Positions 54,775-63,655 of a DNA stretch of 64,000 nucleotides are shown here, one piece after another. Each line of letters starts with the position of its first letter. Positions within the stretch are counted from its first letter, which is position 1. The position numbers were made by a program, and so were the translations under genes. The stretch comes from Gammaproteobacteria bacterium (GTDB taxonomy: Bacteria; Pseudomonadota; Gammaproteobacteria; HK1), in assembly GCA_012103455.1 (NCBI GenBank), contig WLWT01000001.1:1040001-1104000 (forward strand). Reading direction: 5' to 3'. Below the pieces are notes generated by a model, which saw only the letters and a list, made by a program, of their open reading frames with translations, searched no databases and had not been told where the DNA came from.

Positions 54775-54836
54775 CAATGCACTTTTTCCGCGATTGCGGC
54801 GTCAGCGCCGTGCTCCAATCCTCAGGTATCACCTAT
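54763..54836. mobile_element. MITE (family A), cut by the IS4 element
   Basis: The left half of a copy (GGGCACCGCTAACAATGCAC, then TTTTTCCGCGATTGCGGCG, to CTCAGGTATCACCTAT) is followed directly by the IS4 left end CACTGCTGTCCC. The right half is not found after the IS. Confidence 0.85.
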
Positions 54837-56115
54837 CACTGCTGTCCCACAAACTTTTGAATGAGCTTAGAATCAAAGACTATTCTGCGCTGATTTGTTA
54901 GAATAGAGGTTCAGAATATCTTTCAATATCAACAGGATAATAGCCTTGAGTCACAGTAACAGCGTATTTTCACAGCTACTAAAACTGATTTCGAGACATG
55001 AATTCGAAACCCTCGCAAAAACCCACCATAAAGGCCGCATGTTGAGGACAATGTCACGCTGGTTACAGTTTGTGGCGTTGAGTTTTGCCCAACTCGCCGG
55101 GCGCTGTAGTTTGCGAGATATTGTCAGCAACTTGGATAAACAACGCCGCAAAAGCTACCATTTGGGTATCGCTAAGGTCAGTCGAAGTTCTCTGGCTCGC
55201 GTTAACGAGGAACAGCCTTATCCACTCTACGAAGGATTATTTTGGAAGCGACTGGCACGATGTCAAAGCTTGGCGCCTAGGCATGGGTTTCGTTTTAAAA
55301 TAAGCTTTATTCCTTGGATGCATCGACCATTGATTTATGCTTATCACTATTTCCTTGGGCCAAATTTCGCAAGACCAAAGGCGCGATTAAACTACATGTT
55401 GGTCTGGACCATGATGGTTTTTTACCGGCCTTTATGACTATTACCGAAGGCAAACAACAAGATATTACACAAGGCCGTAGTTTAGAACTGGATGCGGGTT
55501 CTATTGTGGTGTTTGATCGTGGCTATACGGACTTCACGTGGTTTAACTGGCTCAATTCAAAGGGGATTTATTTCGTCACCCGGTTGAAAGCCAATACAAA
55601 ATACCGAGTGATTTCTCGCCATCAGGTCAATAAAGAGCAGGGCATCACCTCGGATCAGACGCTGATTTTGACGGGCCCTAAAGCCGATGCCTGCCCGATT
55701 AAGTTGCGCCGGATTGGTTATAGTGACCCAGAGACCGGCAAGCATTACGTCTTTCTCACCCATTAATTCGAATTGGCTGCCAAAACCATTGCAGATATTT
55801 ATAAGTCGCGTTGGCAAATTGAGTTATTCTTTAAATGCATCAAACAAAATTTGAAGATTAAGTCATTCGTAGAGACGTCAAAAAATGCTGTCATGACTCA
55901 AATATGGGTCGCTATGTGTATGTATTTAATGGTCGCTTACCTGAAATTTTGTAGCAAAATAGATTTAAGCATTCAACAGATCATTAGACTCTTTCAAGTC
56001 ACATATTTGAGCGAACAGACCTGTGGGGACTACTCAAAGGAGACCCTCCAGGCCCTATTGAAACTCGGATCCAGATGCAGTTTACATTCTCATGAAAGTT
56101 TATGGGACAGCAATG
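54837..56115 (+). mobile_element. IS4-family element with a broken transposase
   Basis: The ends are CACTGCTGTCCCACAAACTT and, reversed, CATTGCTGTCCCATAAACTT. The transposase starts at about 54946 (SVFSQLLKLISRHEFETLAK), shifts frame near 55310-55430 (MDASTIDLCLSLFPWAKFRK continues), and meets a stop at 55764-55766 in VFLTH. The last part (ELAAKTIADIYKSRWQIELF, FKCIKQNLK) is open to 56147. The DDE set is traceable (DASTIDL, VVFDRGYTD, WQIELFF). A frameshift and a stop make it inactive unless recoded. Confidence 0.88.
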
Positions 56116-56282
56116 GCTCAATAAAGACTTTAACCTGTTGCGCCTGAAGGGACAGCTCGACATCAGACACGAACCAGGGTGTTTCAATACCTAGGTATTT
56201 GAGAATAGAGTTTCTTGTCGCGCATGGATGCATCTTTGCAGTGAGTGTTTTAGATTATGCTAAACTACCCACTTAAAGAAGG

Positions 56283-56755
56283 GAAGAGCCAAAAGTGATT
56301 TAGACGAGAGTGAAACAGCAAAGCTCGTTAAACACCTAGAAGGAATGACTTATTCTTATGTTAAAGACATTTTCACTTATGTGAAGTTGAATTTTGGTAA
56401 GCTTTACAGTGTAAGCGGCATGACAAAATGGCTGCATCGCAATAATGTCTGCCATAAGAAGCCTGATGCAGTTCCAGCGAAAGCAAACGCACAGGCGCAA
56501 AAAGCGTTTGTCAAAGACTATGAACATCTTTCGAAAGACGCTAAAAACAAGGGTTTAATCTATTTCTCGGACAGTTTTCATCCGCAGTATCAAACGCGGT
56601 TGGCTTATGGATGGATTTTAAGAGGCACTCGAAAGAATATTGCCACAACGGCTCGTCAAACACGATTGAATTTCATTGGTGCTGTATCTTTGGATGGTCA
56701 CAAAATAATCCACACTGAAGTTGAGCGAGTGAATGCGGAAACAATTAATCTTTAG
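56283..56755 (+). pseudogene. IS630-family transposase fragment
   Basis: The frame reads KSDLDESETAKLVKHLEGMT, YSYVKDIFTYVKLNFGKLYS, VSGMTKWLHRNN, then AQKAFVKDYEHLSKDAKNKG, LIYFSDSFHPQYQTRLAYGW and ATTARQTRLNFIGAVSLDG. It matches IS630 transposases from within the helix-turn-helix to past the first catalytic Asp (FSDSFHP). It ends where the IS1595 element begins, so the DE part of the triad is missing. Confidence 0.82.
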
Positions 56756-57463
56756 GGCTGTCCTAGATAACCGTTTTTATCTAGGATGGCTGAATGAGAA
56801 AAAGCAGGCTGAGTTGGCATAAACAATCACGATTGATTGAGCTATTTGTCGCGGGAACAACAGCACGAACGGCAGCCCAGTGGGTAGGTGTGAATAAGAC
56901 GACTGCAAGCTACTACTTTCATCGGCTCCGGCAGCCGATTTATGCGCACAGCGAGCACTTGGAGTGGCTTGAAGGTGAAGTAGAAGCAGATGAACGTTAT
57001 TGGGGTGGCAGGCGCAAAGGCAAACGAGGCCGGGGCGCGTTAGGGAAAGTGCCCGTATTGGGACTGTTAAAGCGACATGGCAAGGTTTTTACGGTGCTGA
57101 TACCCAATGCCAAAGCCGATACATTACTGCCGAACATTGGGCAAAAGGTAAGGCCGGACAGTATTGCTTACACGGACACATTCGGCCGCTATAACGCACT
57201 GGATGTATCAGAATTCAAGCACTACCGTATTAACCCCAGTGAACGGTTTGCTGACCAGCAAAACCCCATTAACGGTATTGAGAATGTCTGGAATCAGGCG
57301 AAGCGCCATTGGCGCCGATTCAACGGGGTGGCACGAGAGCATTTTCACCTATTTTTGAAGGAATGTGAGTGGCGTTTTGATAACAGTGACCCAAAGAGCC
57401 AATTAAAGCAATTAACTCAATGGGTTAGAAGTGAAATGGGCTAGTTGTCTAGGACAGCCCCAT
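56756..57463 (+). mobile_element. IS1595-family (IS1016-like) element, apparently intact
   Basis: The ends are GGGCTGTCCTAGATAACC at left and, reversed, GGGCTGTCCTAGACAACT at right. One gene (56794-57444) fills most of it. The element interrupts the IS630 fragment. The flanking bases do not show an obvious target duplication. Confidence 0.85.
56794..57444 (+). CDS. IS1595/IS1016-family transposase
   Basis: The 216-residue protein has an N-terminal helix-turn-helix (FVAGTTARTAAQWVGVNKTT). The ISXO2-like catalytic domain has LEGEVEADERYWGGRRKGKR (first Asp), DSIAYTDTFGRYNALDVSEF (second Asp) and NPINGIENVWNQAKRHWRRF (third acidic residue within GIENVWNQAK). The ASYYFHRLR segment links the parts. 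The frame has no defect and the length is normal, so this is the one transposase in the window that could be active. Confidence 0.93.
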   Translation: MRKSRLSWHKQSRLIELFVAGTTARTAAQWVGVNKTTASYYFHRLRQPIYAHSEHLEWLEGEVEADERYWGGRRKGKRGRGALGKVPVLGLLKRHGKVFTVLIPNAKADTLLPNIGQKVRPDSIAYTDTFGRYNALDVSEFKHYRINPSERFADQQNPINGIENVWNQAKRHWRRFNGVAREHFHLFLKECEWRFDNSDPKSQLKQLTQWVRSEMG

Positions 57464-57857
57464 AGTTTTTCGTAGGCAACGCTTTCAAGCGACCCGGCCC
57501 CCTTCGATAGGGGGCCATCAATCCCCTCAAATTGTAGCGCCGTCGTTAGCTACGCTAATCATCCTGGTCGTCCCCGCGCATTCCGTACACCTCAATCAAG
57601 AACCTATCGTAGATTCGCGGGGTGAGAGAAATGGCACGACAATCAAAGAATTCCAGACGACGCTATGGCGTCCTCAATAGCCTCGTGCGTGTGCAGATAA
57701 TCTTTGACATCAGCGAGTTGTTGAAAGTCGAACTGCGGCGTGATGCGGCGTCCCATCCCCGCAAGTGTGAGGGAATGGAATTTGGCTGCATAAGCTTGTC
57801 TTCTTTGCTGGTTTGCTTGCCGCTCACGTTTTCGCTGTTTTCGCTATTCTCGCTCTA
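57464..57857. other. Interval with a strong hairpin, no supported gene
   Basis: GGCCCCCT-TCGAT-AGGGGGCC (57496-57516) is a perfect 8-bp stem. A 78-residue open frame at 57622-57858 has a GAGAGAA site but an odd low-complexity hydrophobic end (LPLTFSLFSLFSL) and no family. I leave it as unsupported, possibly part of an old mobile element. Confidence 0.45.
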
Positions 57858-57999
57858 GGGCACCTGCTAAAAATGCACTTTTTCCGTGATTGCGGCGTCA
57901 GCGCCGTGCTCCAATCCTCAGGTATCACCTATACACTGCGGTTCTGCGTGCGGTGCTTCCTTGCACTCACGAAAAAATGACTATTTTTAGCAGGTGCCC
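57858..57999. mobile_element. MITE (family A)
   Basis: A 142-bp copy with ends GGGCACCTGCTAAAAATGC and CTATTTTTAGCAGGTGCCC, both with the same one-base change (CTGC for CTC), as in the copy at 11295. No target duplication is seen. Confidence 0.92.
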
Positions 58000-58002
58000 T
58001 TG

Positions 58003-58213
58003 TGGTGAGCAGTGGTTTGATGAAGCAGTCAAACGCTTTACCGCGGCTGGTCAAGCCATGCAAGCAGCGCGCTGGTGGGCGCCCGTTGAAGGTTTAACCA
58101 ACAAAGTTATTAAACGCCAAGTTGTTCTTGAAGTGTTTGCCGCCTGGTGGCGATCGTTGACCGGTCAACGTGACCGGTGGCACAAAATCCACCTATCCTC
58201 GCCGGCTTCATAA
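58003..58213 (+). pseudogene. Unidentified C-terminal gene fragment
   Basis: Directly after the MITE the frame reads CGEQWFDEAVKRFTAAGQAM, QAARWWAPVEGLTNKVIKRQ and VVLEVFAAWWRSLTGQRDRW to a stop at 58213. It has natural protein composition but no start except through the MITE. It looks like the end of a gene whose front is gone. No family is recognised. Confidence 0.4.
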
Positions 58214-58306
58214 ACAGATATCATAAATATGACTCCTAACGTTAACAGCGCTGCAACTTAGTCTAAGATAACATGGTGGGAATGTACGTCGTGTAAGTGG
58301 ATCCCA

Positions 58307-59110
58307 ATGAATAACGTTCAGCCGCTTAAACCTCACAGTTATAGAACAATTTTTATCTCCGATGTGCACTTGGGCTTTCGTGGATGTAGCGCCGGCTTTT
58401 TGTTGGATTTTCTGCGCAAGAGTGAATGCAAAAAACTTTATCTAGTGGGGGATATCATCGATTTTTGGTCGATACGCCGCCGCTCTTTTTGGCCGCAGGA
58501 ACATAACAACGTCATCCGTACCGTGCTCGGCAAGGCCAAACATGGAACCGACGTTGTATTCGTACCTGGGAATCATGACGAAAAAATACGCGACTACGAC
58601 AGCATGTCGTTCGGCAATATACGGGTGAGCAACGAGGACGTGCATGAAAACGCCGATGGCCGCAAATTCCTGGTGGTGCACGGTGATCAGTTCGACAGCG
58701 TGGTGCGCTGTGCTCCCATCCTCGCCGTGCTCGGCTCGCAGGCGTACGACTGGTTGTTAGTATTAAACCGCTTGGTCAATAGTGTGCGGCGCTGGTTCGG
58801 GTTTCCTTACTGGTCCTTGGCCGCCTTCTTAAAATCGCGGGTGAAAAACGCCGTTAACTACATCAGCAATTTCGAACAGGCGGTGGCCTTCGAAGCGCGC
58901 CGACGCGAGTTGGACGGTGTGGTGTGCGGCCATATTCACCGGGCCGAAATCCGCACCCTAGAAGACGTGTTGTACTGCAACTGCGGCGATTGGGTAGAGA
59001 GTTGCACCGCTTTGGTAGAGCACCACGACGGCACCTTGGAGGTACTCCACTGGGTGGAAGAGATAACCTCGGACAAGGTCCACCCGGCGCCGGCTAGGGC
59101 GAGCGCTTGA
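58307..59110 (+). CDS. UDP-2,3-diacylglucosamine diphosphatase-like metallophosphoesterase (LpxH family)
   Basis: The 267-residue protein has the calcineurin-like metal sites in order: RTIFISDVHLGFRGCSAGFL (D-x-H), LYLVGDIIDFWSIRRRSFWP (GD), VVFVPGNHDEKIRDYD (GNHD), FLVVHGDQFD and DGVVCGHIHRAEIRTLED (GHIH). This matches the LpxH-like family, which splits UDP-diacylglucosamine to lipid X; this longer version is often found beside a GT4 glycosyltransferase, as here. The next gene, 174 bp downstream, is such a transferase, but a MITE separates the two. Confidence 0.88.
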   Translation: MNNVQPLKPHSYRTIFISDVHLGFRGCSAGFLLDFLRKSECKKLYLVGDIIDFWSIRRRSFWPQEHNNVIRTVLGKAKHGTDVVFVPGNHDEKIRDYDSMSFGNIRVSNEDVHENADGRKFLVVHGDQFDSVVRCAPILAVLGSQAYDWLLVLNRLVNSVRRWFGFPYWSLAAFLKSRVKNAVNYISNFEQAVAFEARRRELDGVVCGHIHRAEIRTLEDVLYCNCGDWVESCTALVEHHDGTLEVLHWVEEITSDKVHPAPARASA

Positions 59111-59138
59111 GCCGATGTAACCACTGCAACACGATATA

Positions 59139-59279
59139 GGACACCTACTAAAAATAACAATTTTTTCGTGAGTGCAAGGAAGCACCGCGCGCACAACCGC
59201 AGTGTATAGGTCATACCTGAGGATTGGAGCACGGCGCTGACGCCGCAATCGCGGAAAAAGTGCATTTTTAAAGGTGCCC
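59139..59279. mobile_element. MITE (family A) with TATA target duplication
   Basis: A 141-bp copy in reverse orientation, with ends GGACACCTACTAAAAATAAC and GCATTTTTAAAGGTGCCC, and TATA at 59135-59138 and 59280-59283. Its right end is five bases before the glycosyltransferase ATG. Confidence 0.92.
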
Positions 59280-59284
59280 TATAG

Positions 59285-60289
59285 ATGAGAATCGCGATCG
59301 CCACGGATGCATGGACCCCGCAAGTCAACGGTGTGGTGCGCACGCTCCACCAAACGGCCGAAACGCTGGAGAGTTTCGGCCACGAGGTGAAAGTCTTGCA
59401 CCCGGGGATGTTCAAGACAGTGCCCTGCCCTACTTATCCGTCCATACCGCTCGCCCTATTGCCCGGTGCCGGAATCGGCGAGGCCCTGCGCGGCTTTGCT
59501 CCTGATGCGGTACACGTGGCCACCGAGGGGCCCATAGGCCATGCCGCCCGGCGCTGGTGTATACGCCGTTCAAAGCCGTTTACCACATCGTTTCACACCC
59601 AGTTCCCAGAATACATCCGGGCGCGGGCGCCATTGCCCATCAGTTGGTCCTACGCCTACATCCGCCGCTTCCATCACGCCGCCGTACGCACCTTGGTGCC
59701 GACGCAAACCCAGGTGAAACGGCTCGCTGACCGCCGGTTCGAGCATCTGGTGCTCTGGTCTAGGGGCGTGGACACAGCCGTGTTCAAGCCATACGGGCGC
59801 GGCGCGTTGGCTTTACCAGGCCCCATTCTCATGTACATGGGACGGGTCGCCGTTGAGAAAAACATCGAAGCCTTTCTTTCTCTTAAAACACCGGCTAGCC
59901 AAGTGGTGGTGGGGGATAGCCCTGATCGGCATAAGCTACAATCGGCGTTCCCGCACGCCCACTTTCTTGGTGCTAAATTCGGCGCAGATCTAGCCCGGCA
60001 CGTGGCGGCCGCAGATGTGTTCGTATTCCCTAGCCGCACCGATACCTTCGGCCTCGTACTGTTGGAAGCATTAGCCTGTGGCGTGCCGGTGGCGGCGTAT
60101 CCGGTGACGGGTCCCATCGACGTTATCGATAACGGCGTAACGGGTGTACTGGATGCAGATCTAGATACGGCGGTGCGGGGCGCACTCAAGCTAGACAGAA
60201 AGGTATGCGCGCAAGCGGCGCAGGCCTACAGTTGGGCCCGGTGCACGCGCCAGTTCGAGTCCTATCTGGAGTTCGCGCCCATGCATTAG
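59285..60289 (+). CDS. GT4 family glycosyltransferase
   Basis: The 334-residue GT-B enzyme starts MRIAIATDAWTPQVNGVVRT with LHQTAETLESFGHEVKVLHP. Later come PDAVHVATEGPIGHAARRWC, FTTSFHTQFPEYIRARAPLP, LWSRGVDTAVFKP, MYMGRVAVEKNIEAFLSL and FPSRTDTFGLVLLEALACGV (E-x7-E). It belongs to the group near alpha-mannosyl or sulfoquinovosyl/diacylglycerol transferases and probably glycosylates a membrane lipid. The only Shine-Dalgarno-like string before ATG 59285 is AAAGGTG, part of the MITE end. It pairs functionally with the LpxH-like gene. Confidence 0.88.
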   Translation: MRIAIATDAWTPQVNGVVRTLHQTAETLESFGHEVKVLHPGMFKTVPCPTYPSIPLALLPGAGIGEALRGFAPDAVHVATEGPIGHAARRWCIRRSKPFTTSFHTQFPEYIRARAPLPISWSYAYIRRFHHAAVRTLVPTQTQVKRLADRRFEHLVLWSRGVDTAVFKPYGRGALALPGPILMYMGRVAVEKNIEAFLSLKTPASQVVVGDSPDRHKLQSAFPHAHFLGAKFGADLARHVAAADVFVFPSRTDTFGLVLLEALACGVPVAAYPVTGPIDVIDNGVTGVLDADLDTAVRGALKLDRKVCAQAAQAYSWARCTRQFESYLEFAPMH

Positions 60290-60501
60290 CGGGCTTACTC
60301 ACAGCTTGCGTGAGGTCACACCTACTCTAGGGCACCTCTATACGCGCGTCTTGACCAGCCGGTAAGGCGCGCTAGCCTAAGTATCGAGATAGACACAACG
60401 CGGCGCTACAGTCAACGAGGATGATGGAGCACATCCGATCGGTATATAGTCGGCAACCATAAGTAGGACTTAACGACTTGACCATCGCGGGTGCGACTTA
60501 A
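60290..60501. other. Interval with a solo MITE end
   Basis: CTAGGGCACCTCTA at about 60329-60342 equals one MITE end, without the rest of an element. No gene is seen. Confidence 0.55.
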
Positions 60502-60641
60502 GGGCGCCTCTAAAAATAGTCATTTTTTCGTGAGTGCAAGGAAGCACCGCGCGCAGAACCGCAGTGTATAGGTGATACTTGAGGATTCGAGCACGGCGCT
60601 GACGCCGCAATCGCGGAAAAAGTGCATTTTTAGAGGTGCCC
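60502..60641. mobile_element. MITE (family A) with TTAA target duplication
   Basis: A 140-bp copy, ends GGGCGCCTCTAAAAATAG and GCATTTTTAGAGGTGCCC, with TTAA at 60498-60501 and 60642-60645. It lies 29 bp before the phosphopantetheinyl transferase start. Confidence 0.93.
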
Positions 60642-60670
60642 TTAATTATAGGTCCAACGAGGTCTCTCAG

Positions 60671-61351
60671 GTGTCCGTAACGGTTTACCTCTGCCCGGTA
60701 CCGGAAATTCCAGCGGGTGTCCTAGCAGCCCTCTACGGGCAGTTGCGTGCGCACGACCGTACCCGCGCGGACCGCTTTGTCGTGGAGCGGGCCAGGCGCC
60801 TGTTCGTGGTGGCCCATCGCACCGTGGACTTCGCCCTGACGCAAGCCGGCTTGGACTATCCGGTGATCGCCACGGGAAACCACGGCAAGCCATATCTTTC
60901 GCATCACCCGGACGTGCATTTCAATCTCTCGCACACCGAGGGAATGATTGCGGTTGCCGTTGCCCGTCACGTATCAATCGGTGTCGATGTCGAACGCCGT
61001 CCTGAGCGCACGCACGACCTCGCCGCCATCGCAGCTCGCGTGTTCACCCCATCCGAGCAAGCTACGATGACGGTTAGCGCCGATCCCGTGACCATTTTCA
61101 CTCAGTTCTGGACCGCCAAGGAAGCGATCATGAAGGCCACTGGGCTTGGCTTTCACCTGCCTGCGAAAGACATCGAACTCACGGTGCCCGGGCCGCAGCT
61201 GCGGCGGCTACCGCCCGCACACGCAGATGCATCAACCTGGTGGTTGCACGCCGAAGCGATCGGCGACACCTGGCTTGCATTGGCCGCACCGCGCCCAACA
61301 GTCCGTATCGTTCGCAAAATAGTGGCAATCACCGATCTCGCATCTGCGTGA
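60671..61351 (+). CDS. Sfp-type 4-prime-phosphopantetheinyl transferase
   Basis: The protein has 226 residues from GTG 60671 with AACGAGGTC upstream; the earlier open codons lie in the MITE. Landmarks are GNHGKPYLSHHPDVHFNLSH, VSIGVDVERRPERTHDLAAI (GVDVE, magnesium ligands) and VTIFTQFWTAKEAIMKATGL (W-x-KEA). These are typical of Sfp/Gsp enzymes that move the phosphopantetheine arm from CoA to a carrier-protein Ser. The carrier protein at 63656 is the natural partner. The gene is convergent with the ligase gene, and their ends overlap by 23 bases. Confidence 0.92.
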   Translation: MSVTVYLCPVPEIPAGVLAALYGQLRAHDRTRADRFVVERARRLFVVAHRTVDFALTQAGLDYPVIATGNHGKPYLSHHPDVHFNLSHTEGMIAVAVARHVSIGVDVERRPERTHDLAAIAARVFTPSEQATMTVSADPVTIFTQFWTAKEAIMKATGLGFHLPAKDIELTVPGPQLRRLPPAHADASTWWLHAEAIGDTWLALAAPRPTVRIVRKIVAITDLASA

Positions 61352-62489
61352 CCGCGTGCCGTACCGGCTCGGGCCAGCGTTCGGTGTCGAGCCCTTTTTG
61401 CGTCACAAATCCATACAGCCAGCGCTCTATTCCGAAACCCATGCAGGCTGTTTCAGCCCTGGAACCGTCGTCAAAAGCGATATCGTAGATGCTGCTGTAA
61501 TAGTCTCTATGCAAATTGAAACTCGACGCCGCGAGTGGTGCATCGCGCCCTGGACAATGGAAGAGCAATTCATATTTCACCTCTCCCATGCGCTGATAGA
61601 CGACCTTATCCCGCCCCGTGTCCAGAAAAAACGGATCATTGGCCAGTTCCAGGCTGACATCTAAATCCAAGGACTCGCACAACTCGAAAACGCGCTCCAT
61701 TACCTCCGCGCGCAACGCCAATAAGTCGTTTCCGGAACCGAATAACACGATATCGCGCACCGAAAAATCCCAACCTCTGGACAACGGACGAAAACGGTTT
61801 GCCTCATAGCGAAAGACATGGTTCTGCATGGTGATGCAGTGCACACTTCCGCGGGAAATTCGCAGTCCTTGGTGCTGTGAATAGCACGGCAAGCATACGG
61901 CCGGAGTCAAGACGTGTGATGGGGCATCCACGGTCTCGCCGAAGGTTGCTCGCAACGATTCACTGGAAACATTCTTCGCTTGATGGGCGATGTTCTCGAG
62001 CACCGGCAAGCGATCGGGAAAATGACAACACAACGTGACGTGTTGCGGAAAATTGCCGAAGTATCCAACCTCATGCAAGAGTTCGCTGGGCAGCATCACC
62101 GGATAATGTTGGTCGTGTGCGCCGAAGTCCCTGGCTAAACCACGAAACCAATCTTCGAAGTAACGAAACAACCGCAGCAGATCTCCGCTGATTCCGGTCA
62201 ATCCGTCGCCGAAGAAATGCAAGTCTTTGCAATCGGCCAACTCGCGGTCAGAACAGCCAAGATGCGCCTTCGATCTGCGTTCGCGCAACACTTTGCGCGC
62301 CACCAGCCGATGGGTCTTACGCATGGCGGCGATCAGTCCCTCCGCTTCACTGGCTTGTGTAGCGGACACCGGCACAACCAGCAGTTCCGTATCTTCCAAC
62401 CGCGCTTCGATGCCGATGGCTTGCAAACCATCGAGAATCGCAAGACGACTTTCCCCACTCAAGGTTGCCAAGTCATACCGGCCGCTCAC
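61329..62489 (-). CDS. Amino acid:[carrier protein] ligase (class II seryl-tRNA synthetase-like)
   Basis: The 386-residue protein resembles the catalytic core of class II (archaeal-type seryl) tRNA synthetases without a tRNA-binding domain: DQHYPVMLPSELLHEVGYFG, FPQHVTLCCHFPDRLPVLEN, VLTPAVCLPCYSQHQGLRIS, MQNHVFRYEANRFRPLSRGW (motif 2-like, FRYE), YELLFHCPG, SSFNLHRDYYSSIYDIAF and ETACMGFGIERWLYGFVTQK (motif 3, GIER). This matches the amino acid:[carrier protein] ligases, which load Gly or Ala onto a phosphopantetheinyl carrier protein. The Cys, Glu and Cys zinc ligands can be placed in the listed segments. It overlaps the dehydrogenase stop (ATGA) and sits beside a carrier protein gene, as in known clusters. 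Confidence 0.88.
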   Translation of the reverse strand: MSGRYDLATLSGESRLAILDGLQAIGIEARLEDTELLVVPVSATQASEAEGLIAAMRKTHRLVARKVLRERRSKAHLGCSDRELADCKDLHFFGDGLTGISGDLLRLFRYFEDWFRGLARDFGAHDQHYPVMLPSELLHEVGYFGNFPQHVTLCCHFPDRLPVLENIAHQAKNVSSESLRATFGETVDAPSHVLTPAVCLPCYSQHQGLRISRGSVHCITMQNHVFRYEANRFRPLSRGWDFSVRDIVLFGSGNDLLALRAEVMERVFELCESLDLDVSLELANDPFFLDTGRDKVVYQRMGEVKYELLFHCPGRDAPLAASSFNLHRDYYSSIYDIAFDDGSRAETACMGFGIERWLYGFVTQKGLDTERWPEPVRHAVTQMRDR

Positions 62490-63619
62490 CCCATGGTCTC
62501 CGCATAACCATACCGAGCGATCATCGTCTCCAGCACTTGCGTGGTCCCCTCGATGACTTCCATCACTCGCGCGTCACGGAAATACATAGCCATGGGTGTG
62601 TCGGGCCCTATACCTTGCGCGCCTAATAGCTGCTGCGCATCGCGGGCGACACGGTTCACCATCTGCGAAGCAAAATATTTCGCCATGGTGGCCTCTTTGG
62701 TTGCGTGCAGCGCCTTTTGGCCCCGCGCGACACCGGCGGACTCGCACATCACGCGGGCGGCGTGGATGTCGGTCATCATGGTCGCGATCAGGCGTTGCAC
62801 CAATTGAAATTCACCGATAGGTTGGCCGAATTGCTCGCGGGTCTTGACGTGATCCATGGCCACACCCAGCGCCGCGTCCGCGAGCCCTACACAGCCCCAG
62901 CCGAGGTTGTATCGTCCGCTTTCAAGCCCCGTCGCGGCCACATGCGAAGTACCGAATCCAGAACGACCCAATACGTGGTCACCGGGAAGCCATACGCCAT
63001 CCAATACCAGCCGGGCCATCATGTAGCCCCGGCATCCTAGCATGTCGTCGATGGGGCATATGTGAAGTCCTGGCGTTGTCTTCGGCAGCAACAGCGCTAC
63101 CGGACCACCGTCGGAGGCCGCGACCAACACAAACAGATCGGCCGCCGCCCCGCAGGTGATCCAGGCTTTCTCACCAGTGATTTCAAACCCACCCCCGGTG
63201 GCTTTCGCCATCGTCTTGACGGCTGCGATGTCGCTGCCAACGTCGGGCTCCGTAATGGCAATGCCACACAGCAGCGAGCCACTGCAAAGCTGCGGCACCC
63301 AACGGTCTTTTTGCGTGGCATTGCCCCAACGCGCCACCGCACTGCCACCCATGTGATGCACGTTCAACAATCCCTGCACCGAGGCACTGGCTCGCCCCAT
63401 GGCCTCGTGCATGGCGCCGTGATCCAGTGCCGCAACGACCGGATCGGCTGCACTGCCCGACGGTCCACCCAAGGTTTCAGGAAATCCGCTGGCGAACGCC
63501 CCTGCCACGCGCAGTGCATCAATCACCTGCTCTGGAACAAGAGCGTCGCGATCGATTCGGCGCGCGAATGGTTGTACAGCGGTTTGCGCAACGTCCCGCC
63601 AGCGCGCGCGCGTGCGCAA
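62486..63619 (-). CDS. Acyl-CoA dehydrogenase-like flavoprotein, probable frameshift near its start
   Basis: The open frame (377 residues, TTG 63619) has GIAITEPDVGSDIAAVKTMA, FEITGEKAWITCGAAADLFV, ESGRYNLGWGCVGLADAALG, TREQFGQPIGEFQLVQRLIA and GTTQVLETMIARYGYAE (Glu base in EVIEGTTQ). This is a full acyl-CoA dehydrogenase fold with FAD. Next to the ligase and carrier protein, the natural substrate is an aminoacyl carrier protein. The start is odd: ATG 63650, right after the carrier-protein stop, gives MASSSELQANLAHARALA, a natural N-terminus, in another frame. A one-base change in the GCGCGCGCGC/GGG stretch near 63600 would join the two. TTG 63619 is the alternative. Confidence 0.85.
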   Translation of the reverse strand: MRTRARWRDVAQTAVQPFARRIDRDALVPEQVIDALRVAGAFASGFPETLGGPSGSAADPVVAALDHGAMHEAMGRASASVQGLLNVHHMGGSAVARWGNATQKDRWVPQLCSGSLLCGIAITEPDVGSDIAAVKTMAKATGGGFEITGEKAWITCGAAADLFVLVAASDGGPVALLLPKTTPGLHICPIDDMLGCRGYMMARLVLDGVWLPGDHVLGRSGFGTSHVAATGLESGRYNLGWGCVGLADAALGVAMDHVKTREQFGQPIGEFQLVQRLIATMMTDIHAARVMCESAGVARGQKALHATKEATMAKYFASQMVNRVARDAQQLLGAQGIGPDTPMAMYFRDARVMEVIEGTTQVLETMIARYGYAETMG

Positions 63620-63655
63620 GGTTGGCTTGTAATTCAGACGATGAAGCCATTTACG

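Noticed and set aside
57890..58213. 107-residue frame joining the MITE to a downstream fragment
   Set aside because: The front half is MITE sequence; only the part after 58003 looks like natural protein.
58958..59415. Minus-strand frames of 96 and 159 residues across the MITE
   Set aside because: They run over the MITE and the antisense of two real genes.
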